64,000 nucleotides of DNA. Origin: Psoroptes ovis. Taxonomy: Eukaryota; Arthropoda; Arachnida; Sarcoptiformes; Psoroptidae. Positions 50,416 to 62,386 of this stretch are shown one piece after another. Location: NCBI GenBank assembly GCA_002943765.1, contig PQWQ01000043.1:1-64000 (forward strand), written 5' to 3'. The position numbers and the translations under genes were made by a program. Position 1 is the stretch's first letter. Every line of letters starts with the position of its first letter. The notes below the pieces were generated by a model, which saw only the letters and a list, made by a program, of their open reading frames with translations, did no database searches and had not been told where the DNA came from.

Positions 50416-51638
50416 TTTTTTTGAATTGATTCGATAATCGATTATTTCAATCGATTAATCATAAAAAAAAATTCAATTAATAAATCACAATCAATTAAAT
50501 AAAAATAATATTCAAATTTCAAAAATGCTGATCTGTTGTTCTTATGCATATGATCTTTTTACGATTATGTTTATGATTATTATTGAAAACAACATTGTTT
50601 GTAGTAGCGAAATGATTGATCATCATCATCATCAACAACAACAACGTTAACATTAACATTGTTTTAATCAAAGATAACATCAACATCAACATTATTATTT
50701 ATGATAATAATAATAATTATTATTATATGATCATAATCGATAAATGTTTATAAATATGATAATATTTTTTCTATAAAAAAATCATAGCAACCAAATTCGT
50801 TGTAATCATGGTTATTGTTTTACTAATAAATTCATCGACATAAAGCTCATTTTATCAATTTTGTTAATATTATTGATATTATAATCGGTGATTTTTGACG
50901 ATAATCTTATTTTTTGCCAAGTAACCTGTAAAAGAAAATTTTTGAAAAAAAATTTGATTATTGTCATATTCAATCATTGAATGGCTTTATAAAACCACAA
51001 ACCTTATAAACTATGTAATGCTTCAATTCCTCAATCAATTCATAAATAATAATTATAATCAACAACCAAAAAATAAAATGATTTGAAACAACAAATCAAT
51101 GAAAACAATTAAATAATTATATTTGAATATTACAACATATAACCAATAAATATTTACAAAAATATGATCACAATTTATTTTGAAATTTTGTCTTGAATTA
51201 TTGATGGATTGATTTGAGTATCATCAAGTCAATGATATGAACTTTTCGGTCAATTTTTTGTTTCGTTTGTTTTGTTTTTAAGTAAAGTTAAAAAGAGAAC
51301 AAGTTCAATTTGAAACGATTGAATAAAATTGAAATTTTTGAAAACAAAAACATCGTCGAATAGCAAGAACATACACGCAGACAGACACCTGTCAATTGAA
51401 AATGAAAAACACCAGCATCAACATCAACAAACAGCCAAAAGCATCAATAAATACGAAATAAAAGAGAAATATGTGATTTGTTGTTGTTGTTCAATGTGTT
51501 TGGTATGATCAAAATACACATAGACATAGACATCATTTAGTTTTTCAAAAATGAATCATTATTGAATAAATGTATTTCTACATAGATTATTACATAATTT
51601 TATTTATTTTCAAATCATTCATTTTTGCTAATTTTTTT
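50416..51638. other. USP leader region and NDUFAF6 3' flank
   Basis: No coding exon is supported. A strong minus-strand acceptor (TTTTCTTTTACAG) ending at 50926 and a possible donor at 51002 suggest a noncoding first exon and intron for the USP gene. A lone GAACTTTTCGGTCAA at 51238-51253 resembles one MITE end but has no partner. Confidence 0.45.
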
Positions 51639-52883
51639 TTATAAAAATTTACATTTCCACCATAGCCTCATCGGTAGTAAATGACGTCGTTTATTTTGAT
51701 ACAATTTAGGATTAAATACATTGAATTGATATGATTGCAAATCATTTAAATATGTTTGTATCGTATAAAATGGTAAATATAGCAGGCGATGTGATTTGGT
51801 AATTTTTACATCTTTCGATGTTGATGATGTTGTTGTTGTTGACGATTGATTAAATAATAATTTTTTACATTGTTCGATGTGATTATTAGCATCGATTGCC
51901 ACCAAATATATTGCTTCACATAGATTATCATTATCTTGTTGAAATTGTAAAAATGCTTCATGTGTACATTTGGATTTAATCAACACATCGTTTGGCATAT
52001 AACAACGATTTTGTTTTGCATTATGAATTGTACCACGTATGATATTAGTTAAACCTTGTGCTACACCCAAGTGGTTTGCAATATGATCCAATTTCAAATG
52101 ATAATTTACATTCATTGTTCGTTCATTATCATCATTACCATTTGACATTAATTGTATTGCTTTTTCATTTAATAAATAATACAAGGAAACATTTGTTGAT
52201 TCACAATATTTTTCCAGTTCATTTATTGTTTGAAATGGAAAATTATTTAAATATTTTGGATCACGTCTGATTTTGATTAATTTTGTCAGCCAATGTTTGG
52301 ACAATTTTTCATTTTCGATTAATAATACCTACAAATGAATAAATTATAATTAATATTGATATTTAAATGAGCAAATGTTTAAATTTACATACGTTTATTA
52401 ATTCCGATGCTAATGGAAAATTTTTATATTTAATCAATTTTTCATTGATTGATTGTTGGCTGCGACCATTATTCGATTGTATTGAATAAATTTCATCGAT
52501 AATATCTTGCCAAAATTGAAATCGTATCTGAGCGAGATCATCGGTACGTGTGGTATCACGAATTTGTGCCAATTCAACATTCAATGCACGCAATGTGAAT
52601 GCTGTACGACGTAATTTATCATTATCAATGAATAATGTTGCTATGAAATTTTCATAATCAAATTTTCTATGATCAATGTGGAGATATAACCAAGAGGAAT
52701 TAATTATTAAATTGATTTTCGAGAGAAAACTAATAGTCAATCATATGTTTACTTTACCACATTAATGCAATGTATTTCGTTTGGCGTTAGGCGTTTCTTA
52801 GTGGATTTGGTGAATAAATAATTCTTGAAATTCAAATTCACAAGTTTCCTTGATGATAATCTTGTTTTGATTAAATAATTCAT
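51639..52883 (-). CDS. NDUFAF6: NDUFAF6-like complex I assembly factor
   Basis: Three exons (52883-52753, 52666-52393, 52328-51639) with introns of 86 and 64 bases encode 364 residues, a little longer than human NDUFAF6 (333). The protein belongs to the squalene/phytoene synthase fold group and is needed in mitochondria for early complex I assembly. The presequence MNYLIKTRLSSRKLVNLNFK is basic. The family start HCINVV joins across intron 1 (AA|GTAAAC) to KKFDYENFIATLF. Clear motifs follow: AFTLRALNVELAQIRD, RFQFWQDIIDEIY, LDHIANHLGVAQGLTNIIRG, YMPNDVL and the end LLPMRLWWK. The substrate-binding Asp-rich motifs of true synthases are not evident, as expected for NDUFAF6. Only 180 bases separate its start from the IFT80 stop. 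Confidence 0.93.
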
Positions 52884-53063
52884 TTTACAAATTGAATCAA
52901 ATTTAAAAGGCCCTAAATTTCAAAAAAATCATCTGATTGATTCATTCATAAACGACACTACATTTCGGAGAGCTCTAGTTGCCATGCGCAAAATTCAAAT
53001 TTTAATTTTAAAAATCAAATTTTTATTCAATTTTAAATCAACCGATATCTTATTCAAATTGAA

Positions 53064-55780
53064 TCAATTACTTTGTGTATAAAGTACTGAATTTTGTTTC
53101 AATTTTTTTTCGATTAAATTCCAATCAATGATAGGGTCGATTTCATTTAATTCCAATTCCAATTGTTTAAATTTTTCGCGCTGTTGCTTGGACGATTGTT
53201 GAAAATTGGATTTTTTCTGCCAACAAGATAATACAATGTGTATCAAGTCAATTTTCACAGGATTACCTTCATTCACATTGTCGATAATGAGTGGTTCAAA
53301 TTTTGAATTAAATTTTCTCGCCAATTCATATGCATGTAACCAATTTTGTAATTGTAAATGTAAATAAATTAAACGTAAATAATAATGTTTTTGTATGAAT
53401 AAATGTTCAGCTAATTGAAAATTTTTCAACAATAATTCTGATTCAATCATTATCAGGTCTGATGATTTAATATTTTTCAATTGATTCAAATACAGAACTT
53501 TATCAAATTTATTGATAGCCGAATATGCACATTTAGCTAATTCAAATTGTTTTTGTTCCAAGCTAAATATGGCCAACAGCGCCCATAATGATTTCAACAA
53601 TTGTTCATCATTATTTTGTCGACTTGTTTGATGATGATTATTATTATTCTGATCAATAATTGACTTGTCTAAATAATTACAAATACGTATTATATTATTC
53701 AATTGATTATCATTATTCGAATTGAAATACTTGTGTAGCAATATTATAAATGGATTAATATTTTGATATAATCTCAGATAATCACTTCGTTCAATAATTA
53801 AATGATTATTGTTGAATTCAATTATATGATTATTACTATTATTGTTGACATTTTTTGATGATAATTCTTGATTTTGTATTTGAACGAGACAATCTTGTAA
53901 TAAATCTGAATCCAAAAATACGACCATTGGATAAAGCCAAACAATAATATTTAAATTATTATTATTCGAAATATTTAGCGATGATAACAGGTTATAATTA
54001 TTATGCCAACAAATATCCATGATCATTGATGAAAGTTTGAATAAATTAATTGTTTGATTTAATTTATTCAATTTTAACAAGTAAAGATCATTATTTTGAT
54101 CTAATATTGCACAGAAATTTTCATTTTTTAAATTATAATTTAATTTTATATTGATTACACTTAATAAATGTTCATAACGATCATTTATCAATGCTATTGA
54201 TGATGATGGTAATAGCGATGATGATGATGATTCATTTATTGCTGGCGCTGTTTTTTTATACACATTGGTCATTGTTTTTGATTGATTATTATCTAAATCA
54301 ATAAAATTAATGATCTTTGTGTTGATTGAATCACGATAAACTAGCAGCTGATCATTCAAACTAAATGTTTGTGAGAGGAGATAAATGGATTGAATTGAAT
54401 CAAATCAAATTCTTACCTTAAATAATTTTCCAACAACGATTCTGGTCGCATATTATTCAAACGAATAGTTTTAATAAATCTACCATCATATGAATAAAGA
54501 TTAATCACCAATAGATTGATGATGGCAAAAAATTTTATCGATTGTTTGATCATTAAACCATTTAGATCATCTAATTTCATATCGAAATAATATGGTGTCG
54601 TTAAGTGATTGATTTCATAAATGAAACATTGTTGTCGAGTCAATATGATTAAATGATCAAATTTCAATGAATATTTGAGGATTTGTTCATTAAATTCTAA
54701 CAATTCTTGAAAATCATTAATCGTATTCAATACTTTTATCGTACGTTTTGATAAATTAATCGCTTGCCAATAATTTGATTCGATTATTCTCTCAATAATT
54801 GTTGCAAATATAACTCTACCGTTTGAACAAACACAACAAATTTGATGCAGATCAGGTGACCATGATGCCGATATGAGGCCGTCCATTGATAATTTTTCAA
54901 TTGCAAGACAATAACCATATTTATCATATAATTTCAATGAATTAAATGTTGTTATCACGAATAATTCACCATTTGTTGACCATTTACATGAGGTCAGTGA
55001 TGATGATGAATGTTTACCACTTGCAAATAATATTTGTCCATTTACGTTCCATATTTTTATTCGGCCATCTTCGGCGATTGTTATGATTTGATCGTTGATT
55101 TGCGACCAATCTAAATCTATGATCAAACTATCATGTGCGATCCATTCTAATTGTTTTGATTGTGGTGATAATGATTTTATAATCAAATTTTTATGATTAC
55201 AATATGCCAATGAATTACTATCGGGTGACCATGATAATGAATAAATTGGACGTGAACTGGACACTTGAATCGTGGAACGCAGCAGCCCTATTTTTGACCA
55301 AATTTTTATTTGTCCATCTTCACCAGCCGTTGCTAATGTTGAACCAGCATCATTTGACCATCGTATCGATATGATTGAACCTTTGTGTGCATCGATTGTA
55401 CGATCTAATTTTTGTCCATTCCAATTGATTGGTATCAATGCAAATGAACCATTCGTTGTACCCAGAGCTAATGTTGATGTTGATGATGATGATAATGATG
55501 ATAATAATGAATCAATTTTCTGAGTGATTTGTAGCGAATTATCAGCATGATTCATGAGATTTGCAATGATTGAACTATGTTGTGAATAATAATGCATAGC
55601 TGTCGGTATCATACCGACTGGTAATTGCAGCGATTTAATCGGTTCATTTGATTGAAGAATATACCAAAATAATAATTTCCGATCATCACCACATGTAACG
55701 ATCAATTCATTATTCAACCATACACTTGAACAAACATAACCTTGATGTACTAATCTGGATGATTGAAGATTTAATTTCAT
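53064..55780 (-). CDS. IFT80: Intraflagellar transport protein 80
   Basis: Two exons (55780-54417 and 54360-53064) separated by a 56-base intron encode about 886 residues; human IFT80 has 777, the excess being Asn/Ser-rich inserts. IFT80 is a core subunit of the IFT-B complex that builds cilia. The N-terminal WD40 propeller shows GEDGQIKIWSKIGLLRST, nearly identical to vertebrate IFT80, then WIAHDSLIIDLDWSQINDQI and AEDGRIKIWNVNGQ. The exon join restores NYLSLNDQLLVYRD. A second propeller follows (VWLYPMVVFLDSDLL), and then a helical C-terminus (LAKCAYSAINKFDKVLYLNQ, LHLQLQNWLHAYELARKF). In arthropods cilia are confined to sensory neurons and sperm, so its presence points to ciliated sensory cells. 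Confidence 0.95.
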
Positions 55781-55972
55781 CGTTTCTTCAGCAAAATGAA
55801 TTAAGATTAAATGATTAAAAATAAATGTTGATCAAATGTTTTAAAATTGAAAATTTCAGCCAAAATTTCAGCTAAAATGCTCGTCAACAGTAACCAATGG
55901 CAACCAATCAAAAAATGAAAACAAACCAAGTGTGCAAGACTTTAATATTTTATTTCAAAATTTAAAAAAAAA

Positions 55973-58900
55973 TTAATTTTTTGTTTTGGATGGATTATCA
56001 AAATGTATAAATGGTTCATTTGATTGAACATCTTGTGAATATGTTGCCGACAAATTGGTAACATTTATAGCATTCGGATAGATGAATACTTCTTGATTTT
56101 GAACATTGACAATTTTTTCACGACAACCATCATCTGTTTCACGAGTTTTAAGCGCATCCAATGGTAATGAAACAAAATTTTGTATGATTACGATTGTTGG
56201 ACGAAATGTTATGGTAACTGGTTGTCGATATTCGGCCGCTACTTGACTTGCTACTTGTCCAATACGTTCGACAAAACGATCAGTCGGTTCTCGTGGTAAT
56301 ATTTCGGGTTCAAATTCACGTCGTATGGGCGGATAGACACCTTCTTGTGGTGGAACTAATAAACTAGAGCCACGAACAGTATAAGGTTCGATTCCGGTTG
56401 ATGATGCGATTACAGAATCTTCACGTCGTGACGCTTCCATGCCTGGTGCTGAAATTCCGGCTGCTAAACCGCTAGGTTCTCGAGATGACGGTTCACGACC
56501 AACTCCAGATGGTTCTACACCAGGTGCTGAAACACCAGCACCAAGGGCGCTAGGTTCTCGAGATGATGGTTCACGACCAATTCCAGATGGCTCCATGCCG
56601 GGTGCAGATATGCCAGCACCAAGTGAACTAGGTTCTCGTGATGAAGGCTCTCTGCCCAAGCCTGATGGTTCCATGCCAGGTGCTGAAACACCAGCACCAA
56701 GGGCACTAGGTTCTCGAGTGGATGGCTCTCTCCCTAATCCTGATGGTTCCATTCCTGGTGCTGAAACTCCGGTTGCCAAGCCACTTGGTTCTCGTGATGA
56801 TGGTTCTCTTCCTAATCCAGATGGCTCCATTCCTGGTGCTGAAACACCAGCACCAAGGGCGCTAGGTTCTCGAGTGGATGGTTCTTGCCCAAGAATTGAA
56901 GGAACGATTTGTCCAAATTCTTGAGCTGTTGGCTCTCTTGCCAAACCAGGCTCGAGAACAAAACCTTGTTGAGAAGGTGATTCCGTGTCCATTCCTGTTG
57001 AAAATCATTTACAATTAGAAGGTCTTAAAACGATTTTTACCTGATTTACCTAATTCTTTCCTTCTTTGTATATCGATTTCAATATCAATATCCATTCTTC
57101 GATCTTTTCTTTCTATTCCAGGTGCTGAAATTCCAGCTTCTAATCCGCTAGGTTCTCGTGATGAAGGCTCTCTTCCTAATCCAGATGGTTCCATGCCAGG
57201 TGCAGAGATGCCGGCTGCTAAACTGCTAGGTTCTCGAGATGATGGTTCACGACCCAATCCTGATGGCTCCATTCCAGGTGCTGAAACGCCAGCACCTAGA
57301 GCACTAGGTTCTCGTGAAGATGGTTCACGACCAATTCCAGATGGCTCTATTCCAGGTGCTGAAATGCCGGCTGCTAAGCCACTGGGCTCTCGTGATGACG
57401 GTTCTCTTCCTAATCCAGATGGCTCCATTTCAGGCGCTGAAATTCCGGCTGCCAGGCCACTGGGTTCCCTAGATGATGGTTCACGTCCTAATCCTGATGG
57501 TTCCATTCCAGGTGCTGAGATTCCGGCTGCTAATCCGCTAGGCTCACGTGATGAGGGTTCTCTTTCTAATCCTGTTTACGAAATTATTAATGCTGCTACG
57601 AATCTTTTTAATTATCTTGTTTTACCTGTTTCACTCGCTCCTAATTCTTTTTTCCTCAGAATATCTATTTGTATATCAATGTCCATTCTTCGATCTTTTT
57701 CTCCAACTGAAGTAGCAGATTCACCGACTTCTCGAGATGTTGGCTCTCTTCCTAATCCTGATGGCTCCATGCCCGGAGCAGAAATACCAGCCGCCAAACC
57801 GCTTGGTTCTCTTTCTGAGGGCTCACGACCTAATTTTATAAATATCTTATGTAATTTTCTCACCAATTTTTCTCAAAAATTTACCTAATTCTCCTAATCC
57901 ACTTCGTTTTTCCCTCAGAATATCCACCTGAATATCTAAATTTGATCAAATTACTTTTTGCAATTAAAACATATTCAATGATATTACCTGCTACTCCAGC
58001 CGATGCCTCACGACCAGGAGTCGGAGACTCAACTTGTCCGAATTCTTGTGTTGTAGGTTCGCGGCCTAATCCTGATGTTTCAATTCCAGGTGCTGAAATT
58101 CCGGCTGCCAAGCCACTGGGTTCTCTAGATGATGGTTCACGACCCAATCCTGATGGTTCTATTCCAGGTGCTGAAATACCAGCACCAAGGGCACTAGGTT
58201 CTCGAGTGGATGGCTCTCTTCCTAATCCTGATGGTTCCATTCCAGGTGCTGAAACACCAGCACCTAAGGCGCTAGGTTCTCTAGATGATGGTTCACGTCC
58301 TAACCCAGATGGTTCCATTCCAGGTGCTGAGATTCCAGCTGCTAATCCGCTAGGCTCTCTTGACGAAGGTTCTCTCCCTAATCCAGATGGCTCCATTCCA
58401 GGTGCAGAAATGCCGGCTACCAGACCACTGGGCTCTCTTGATGAAGGTTCTCGTCCTAATCCAGATGGTTCCATTTCAGGCGCTGAAACACCAGCACCTA
58501 GGGCGCTAGGTTCTCTAGATGATGGTTCACGTCCTAACCCAGATGGTTCCATCCCTGGTGCTGAAATTCCGGCTGCTAATCCGCTTGGTTCTCGTGAAGA
58601 TGGTTCACGACCCAGTCCAGATGGTTCCATTCCAGGCGCAGATATGCCAGCACCAAGAGCACTGGGTTCTCGAGCAGATGGTTCACGACCTAATTCTAAT
58701 GTTTTGCGTTAAAAAAAATGGTGATCTAAATGAATGATTTACCTGTTTCTTTTTTTCTCAGAATGTCTATTTCAATATCAATATCCATTCTTCTATCTTT
58801 TCCTTCAATTTCAGGTGCTGAGATTCCGGCTGCTAAACCACTGGGTTCTCTTGATGATGGTTCTCTTCCTAATCCAGATGGTTCCATTCCTGGTGCTGAA

Positions 58901-59375
58901 ATGCCGGCTGCTAAACCACTTGGTTCTCGTGATGATGGTTCACGTCCTAATCCTGACGGTTCCATGCCAGGTGCTGAAACACCAGCACCAAGAGCACTGG
59001 GTTCTCGAGATGATGGTTCACGACCCAATCCTGATGGCTCCATTCCAGGTGCTGATATTCCGGCTGCCAAACCACTGGGCTCTCTTGATGATGGTTCTCG
59101 TCCTAATCCAGATGGTTCCATTCCAGGTGCAGAAATGCCGGCTGCTAATCCGCTAGGTTCTCGTGAAGATGGTTCTCGTCCTAATCCAGATGGCTCCATT
59201 CCAGGCGCTGAAACACCAGCTCCTAGAGCACTTGGTTCTCGAGATGATGGTTCGCGTCCAATTGCTGAAGATTCAATTCCTGGAACAGAAACGTCAGCAC
59301 CAAGCCCGCTCGGTTCTCTAGCCGATGGTTCACGGCCTAATTCAGATCCTGGTTCAAGAGCAGTAATTGTTGGAA
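55973..59375. repeat. 78-bp tandem repeats inside the EPS/REPS gene
   Basis: About 30 units of 78 bp lie in five blocks (roughly 7, 9, 2, 6 and 6 copies), each block within one exon. Between blocks sit short introns and a conserved spacer coding KDRRMDIDIEIDILRKKE or variants of it. Units alternate mainly between ALGAGVSAPG and GLAAGISAPG endings. Confidence 0.93.
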
Positions 59376-60883
59376 CTACATAATGAGTTTTAATTCATAA
59401 TTATTTAGTAATATTCAATATTAATTCATTATTATCATTCAACCTGGAAACATGCTTGATTCTCGTTTGGTTCCGCTTGGTTCTACAAGTGATGCACCAT
59501 CCATTATTGATCCAGTTCCTTGACTTGTTGGTTCGATTCCTGGTGCAATCAATCCACCTCCTGATGTTGCACTCGGTTCTCGTGATGTAGGCTCTCGTCC
59601 AAATGCTGATGGTTCTCTTCCTTGAGCATCTAATCGCCCAACCAAATCACTTGGATAATGTTGTTCTCTGGATGTTGTATCAGTCGCTCCTTCTATTCCA
59701 GGCGCCAATACACCACCGCCAGCTGTAGCACTTGGTTCACGATATGTCGGTTCACGTCCAAATTCAGATGGTTCTCTAGCTTGAGCTGAAATAACTCCAG
59801 TCAAATCTGATGGACCTCTGACTGTTGGTTCTCTTTCTAATCCGGTTGTTGCACTTGGTTCTCTACTTGAAGGTTCACGTCCTAATCCTGCCGTCGCTGC
59901 ATCTAATCCGGATATTCCGCCAGCTATCGGCTCCCGACTTGCTTGTATTGGTAATCCTGAACTAGGCTCACGCCCGATAGCGGATGGTTCTTCTGGCAAT
60001 AATTCAAGACCCGTAGCAGATGCAGCTGCTTCTCGTTGTTGTAACAATTCAACATATGGTGCTTCCATTGGTGGTGCAAGCAAAGCTCTTGCTTCAGCTT
60101 CACGTGCTTCTTTTTCGGCCAATTCACGTTCCATAAGTTTTCTAGCTTCATCACGATCCATTTTGATGAATTTCTTACTGACTAATTCAGTTATTTGAAT
60201 TTTGGTTATGACAATATTTCTGGTCACTTCTTCCAGCCACATTCCTTCTTCAGTAAGATTACGTCTGGTAATCAAATAATTTTTCTCTGTTTGATATTCT
60301 TCTCGAATTTTTTCACCAATTTTCGGCATCTTTGTCATACGTTCTTCAATACTAGTATCTTCACCAATTTCAAAAAATGGTCTTTTAACAATCGTTGTTT
60401 GATCTCGTCCACCGGGTGGGAGATATTCAATTTCAATTGTTTTAATCAAATTACGTGATGCATGTGGATATGAGTATTTAACATCGAAACCATCATTTAT
60501 TGTTGTCGAATCATTATTATCATTTGGTTGATCTATCATTGACAAATAGCCATTTGTTTTCATTCAAGATTTTCAATTCAAAAACAATCTTTACCTTTAT
60601 TTGCCATACGAAGACGTTGTCTTGAATGAAATCTTGACATTGGAATATCTTTGGGCATCATTCGTTCTAATATTGTTGGCCGTGATTGTTGTCGCAATGG
60701 TTGTGGCTGTCCATCTGTAGTTGTCGCTTGAATTTGTTGTGATCTTGAACGTGCTTGTTCACGTAATCGTTGCATTTCTTCGCGGGTCAATGTTGTACGT
60801 TGAATAATTGGTTTTGATGATTTAGATTTTTCATCCAAATCTTTCGATGTAATTGTTTGTTGTTCATCTTCACTTTCACTCAT
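55973..60883 (-). CDS. Large repeat protein with about 30 copies of a 26-residue EPS/REPS unit
   Basis: Eight exons (60883-60595, 60532-59444, 59375-58743, 58695-57988, 57935-57885, 57829-57626, 57571-57050, 56994-55973) encode about 1505 residues. Every intron is phase 1. The first about 260 residues are charged (MSESEDEQQ..., a segment RLREQARSRSQQ, a coiled-coil-like MERELAEKEAREAEARALL). Then come about 30 units close to MEPSGLGREPSSREPSALG plus AGVSAPG, heavy in Glu, Pro, Ser and Gly, some exons ending with KDRRMDIDIEIDILRKKE. The C-terminal about 150 residues are non-repetitive with beta-like strands (VTITFRPTIVIIQNF, CREKIVNVQNQEVFIYP). No signal peptide or membrane helix is seen. REPS/REPT is Arg-directed Ser and may be phosphorylated; that is inference. 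An alternative donor in exon 7 (57041) adds three residues. I recognise no family. Confidence 0.85.
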
Positions 60884-61475
60884 TTTCAATCGATTTCAAT
60901 TCGTATCTTAATCACTCTTCGAACAATTCAAAATAATTAGAAATCGCTTGAAAAATATTCAAAAAAAGTAAAATAGCAAAAATATAATCAAAAATTGCAA
61001 AATAAAATCGAATAAAATACACTAAAAAACACTCAAAAAACAAAATTATACATTTTTCAAAACATAAATCATGCTCATTTATATATCAATGGGAAAAAAT
61101 TCACCAAAAATTAATGAAATTCAATTATTCATCGATTAATTTAATTGTTAAATATTTAAATTTTTTCAAAAATTTTATAACTCAAGTTTGTACCAAAAGA
61201 TGGCGACACTTGCAACAAAAATATAGCTTAACAGACGAAAATTTTTTAAGAAATCGTCTGTTAAGCTGTCTGTTAAACATGTGTTTAATGTGTTAAATGC
61301 CCGTACTACACATGGGCTAAGCAAGTTTAAAGCTAAAAAATTTTAACGTGAATACTCAGCTGTTGACTGTAAAGTGTTCATTTCTATCATACTTGGCTTT
61401 GTTGTTGTTCACTCAAATTTGATTATTATTTGGTAATTTCACCACAAACTTACAAGATAGATTTGATTGAAAAAA
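60884..61475. other. Divergent promoter region with a perfect hairpin
   Basis: This gap separates two genes transcribed away from each other. It is very AT-rich on the left. Near 61200 it turns GC-richer and contains the hairpin at 61225-61267, followed by a partial third copy of the arm (GTCTGTTAAAC) and ACATGTGTTTAATGTGTT. It probably serves as a shared promoter. Confidence 0.5.
61225..61267. repeat. 14-base perfect inverted repeat between divergent genes
   Basis: AGCTTAACAGACGA (61225-61238) and TCGTCTGTTAAGCT (61254-61267) flank a 15-base A/T loop. It is unrelated to the MITE ends seen elsewhere. Confidence 0.85.
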
Positions 61476-62104
61476 ATGTCAAAAATGACACACTACAATT
61501 CAAGGTTTGTTTGTAAAATCTTTAATTTGAAATTGACTAATTTTACCTTACCGTATTCAAAAAAAATCAGAATCAAACGTACACATGATCATGAACATGT
61601 TGAAATGGCTGATCATCATGATGAAATTAATGATCAACACAATATGGACCGACAAAAAATGATCGATAATAATTGTGATAATGAATTTATGCCCGTTACA
61701 AAACGAATGAATCATTTATCGATTGAAAATACAAAGTAAATATTCTTTATTTATTCAAATAGATTCTAATTCATCTTTTGATTTCTCCTTCAAACAGTAG
61801 CAATGATACATCATCAATCAATAATGTCAGTATTACTTGTAATTATTCATCTTCGAATAGTAGTACGACAAGTAGTCTACCAAATGAAGATGATAGTAAT
61901 GATTCGGGTTATTATTATCAAGGGCCAATGTTGAATAGTCATAATATCAAAATTAATAATGGAAATAACCAACATACATCACCATCACCGTCATCAGCGT
62001 ATAATCCATCATTGAAATTAGAACAGAATCCAATTTATTATGATGCAAATCGTATCCTATATGAAGCACATCAAATGCGTTTATTACGTTGTAATATGAG
62101 ATAA
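61476..62104 (+). CDS. Small protein of unknown function, His/Asn/Ser-rich
   Basis: Three exons (61476-61504, 61571-61735, 61798-62104), with 66- and 62-base introns, encode about 166 residues. The first intron has a branch-like GACTAAT and a pyrimidine stretch before the acceptor; if it were retained, 22 residues would be added in frame. Exon 2 is His/Asp-rich (KRTHDHEHVEMADHHDEIND). The middle is Ser/Asn-rich with NEDDSNDSGYYYQGP. The end PIYYDANRILYEAHQMRLLR looks conserved and helical. Weak echoes of the KR..M..LSI.N plan of host-cell-factor regulators exist, but not enough to name it. It is divergent from the repeat gene and convergent with PHF10. Confidence 0.7.
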
Positions 62105-62386
62105 TAAATCAATCAGATAATAATCACCGAGAGAATAAGATCAAGCATTCATTCCACATATGATGTCGTGAAAATTTTAATTTTCGTTCTAGAATAAGAA
62201 TGGTAAATGATTCGAACAAAATCAAATTCGAAAAAGTGAAAATTGAATATTTGTAAATATTTCATGACCAATTTGACCATATTATTTTTTGTGTTTTATG
62301 TTTGTTTTAAAGTTTCATTTATTATTAATGATCAATTACTGATGAAAAGAAATCTTAGAAAATAAATTAATTTTCCATATATATTC
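62105..62386. other. Convergent 3' UTRs
   Basis: Only about 280 bases separate the two stops. AATAAA at 62361-62366 fits the plus-strand gene and sits just 21 bases before the PHF10 stop, while TTTATT near 62318 could be the PHF10 signal. The transcripts therefore probably overlap. Confidence 0.5.

Noticed and set aside
51238..51253. GAACTTTTCGGTCAA resembling a MITE end
   Set aside because: No inverted partner within 150 bases; a single 15-base match is not enough.
57193..57888. Long plus-strand open frames over the 78-bp repeats
   Set aside because: They are antisense shadows of the EPS/REPS gene, whose minus-strand exons have consistent phase and splice sites.
59521..59545. GGTTCGATTCC strings like a tRNA B box, also near 56388
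   Set aside because: They lie inside protein-coding exons of the repeat gene, and no cloverleaf can be drawn.
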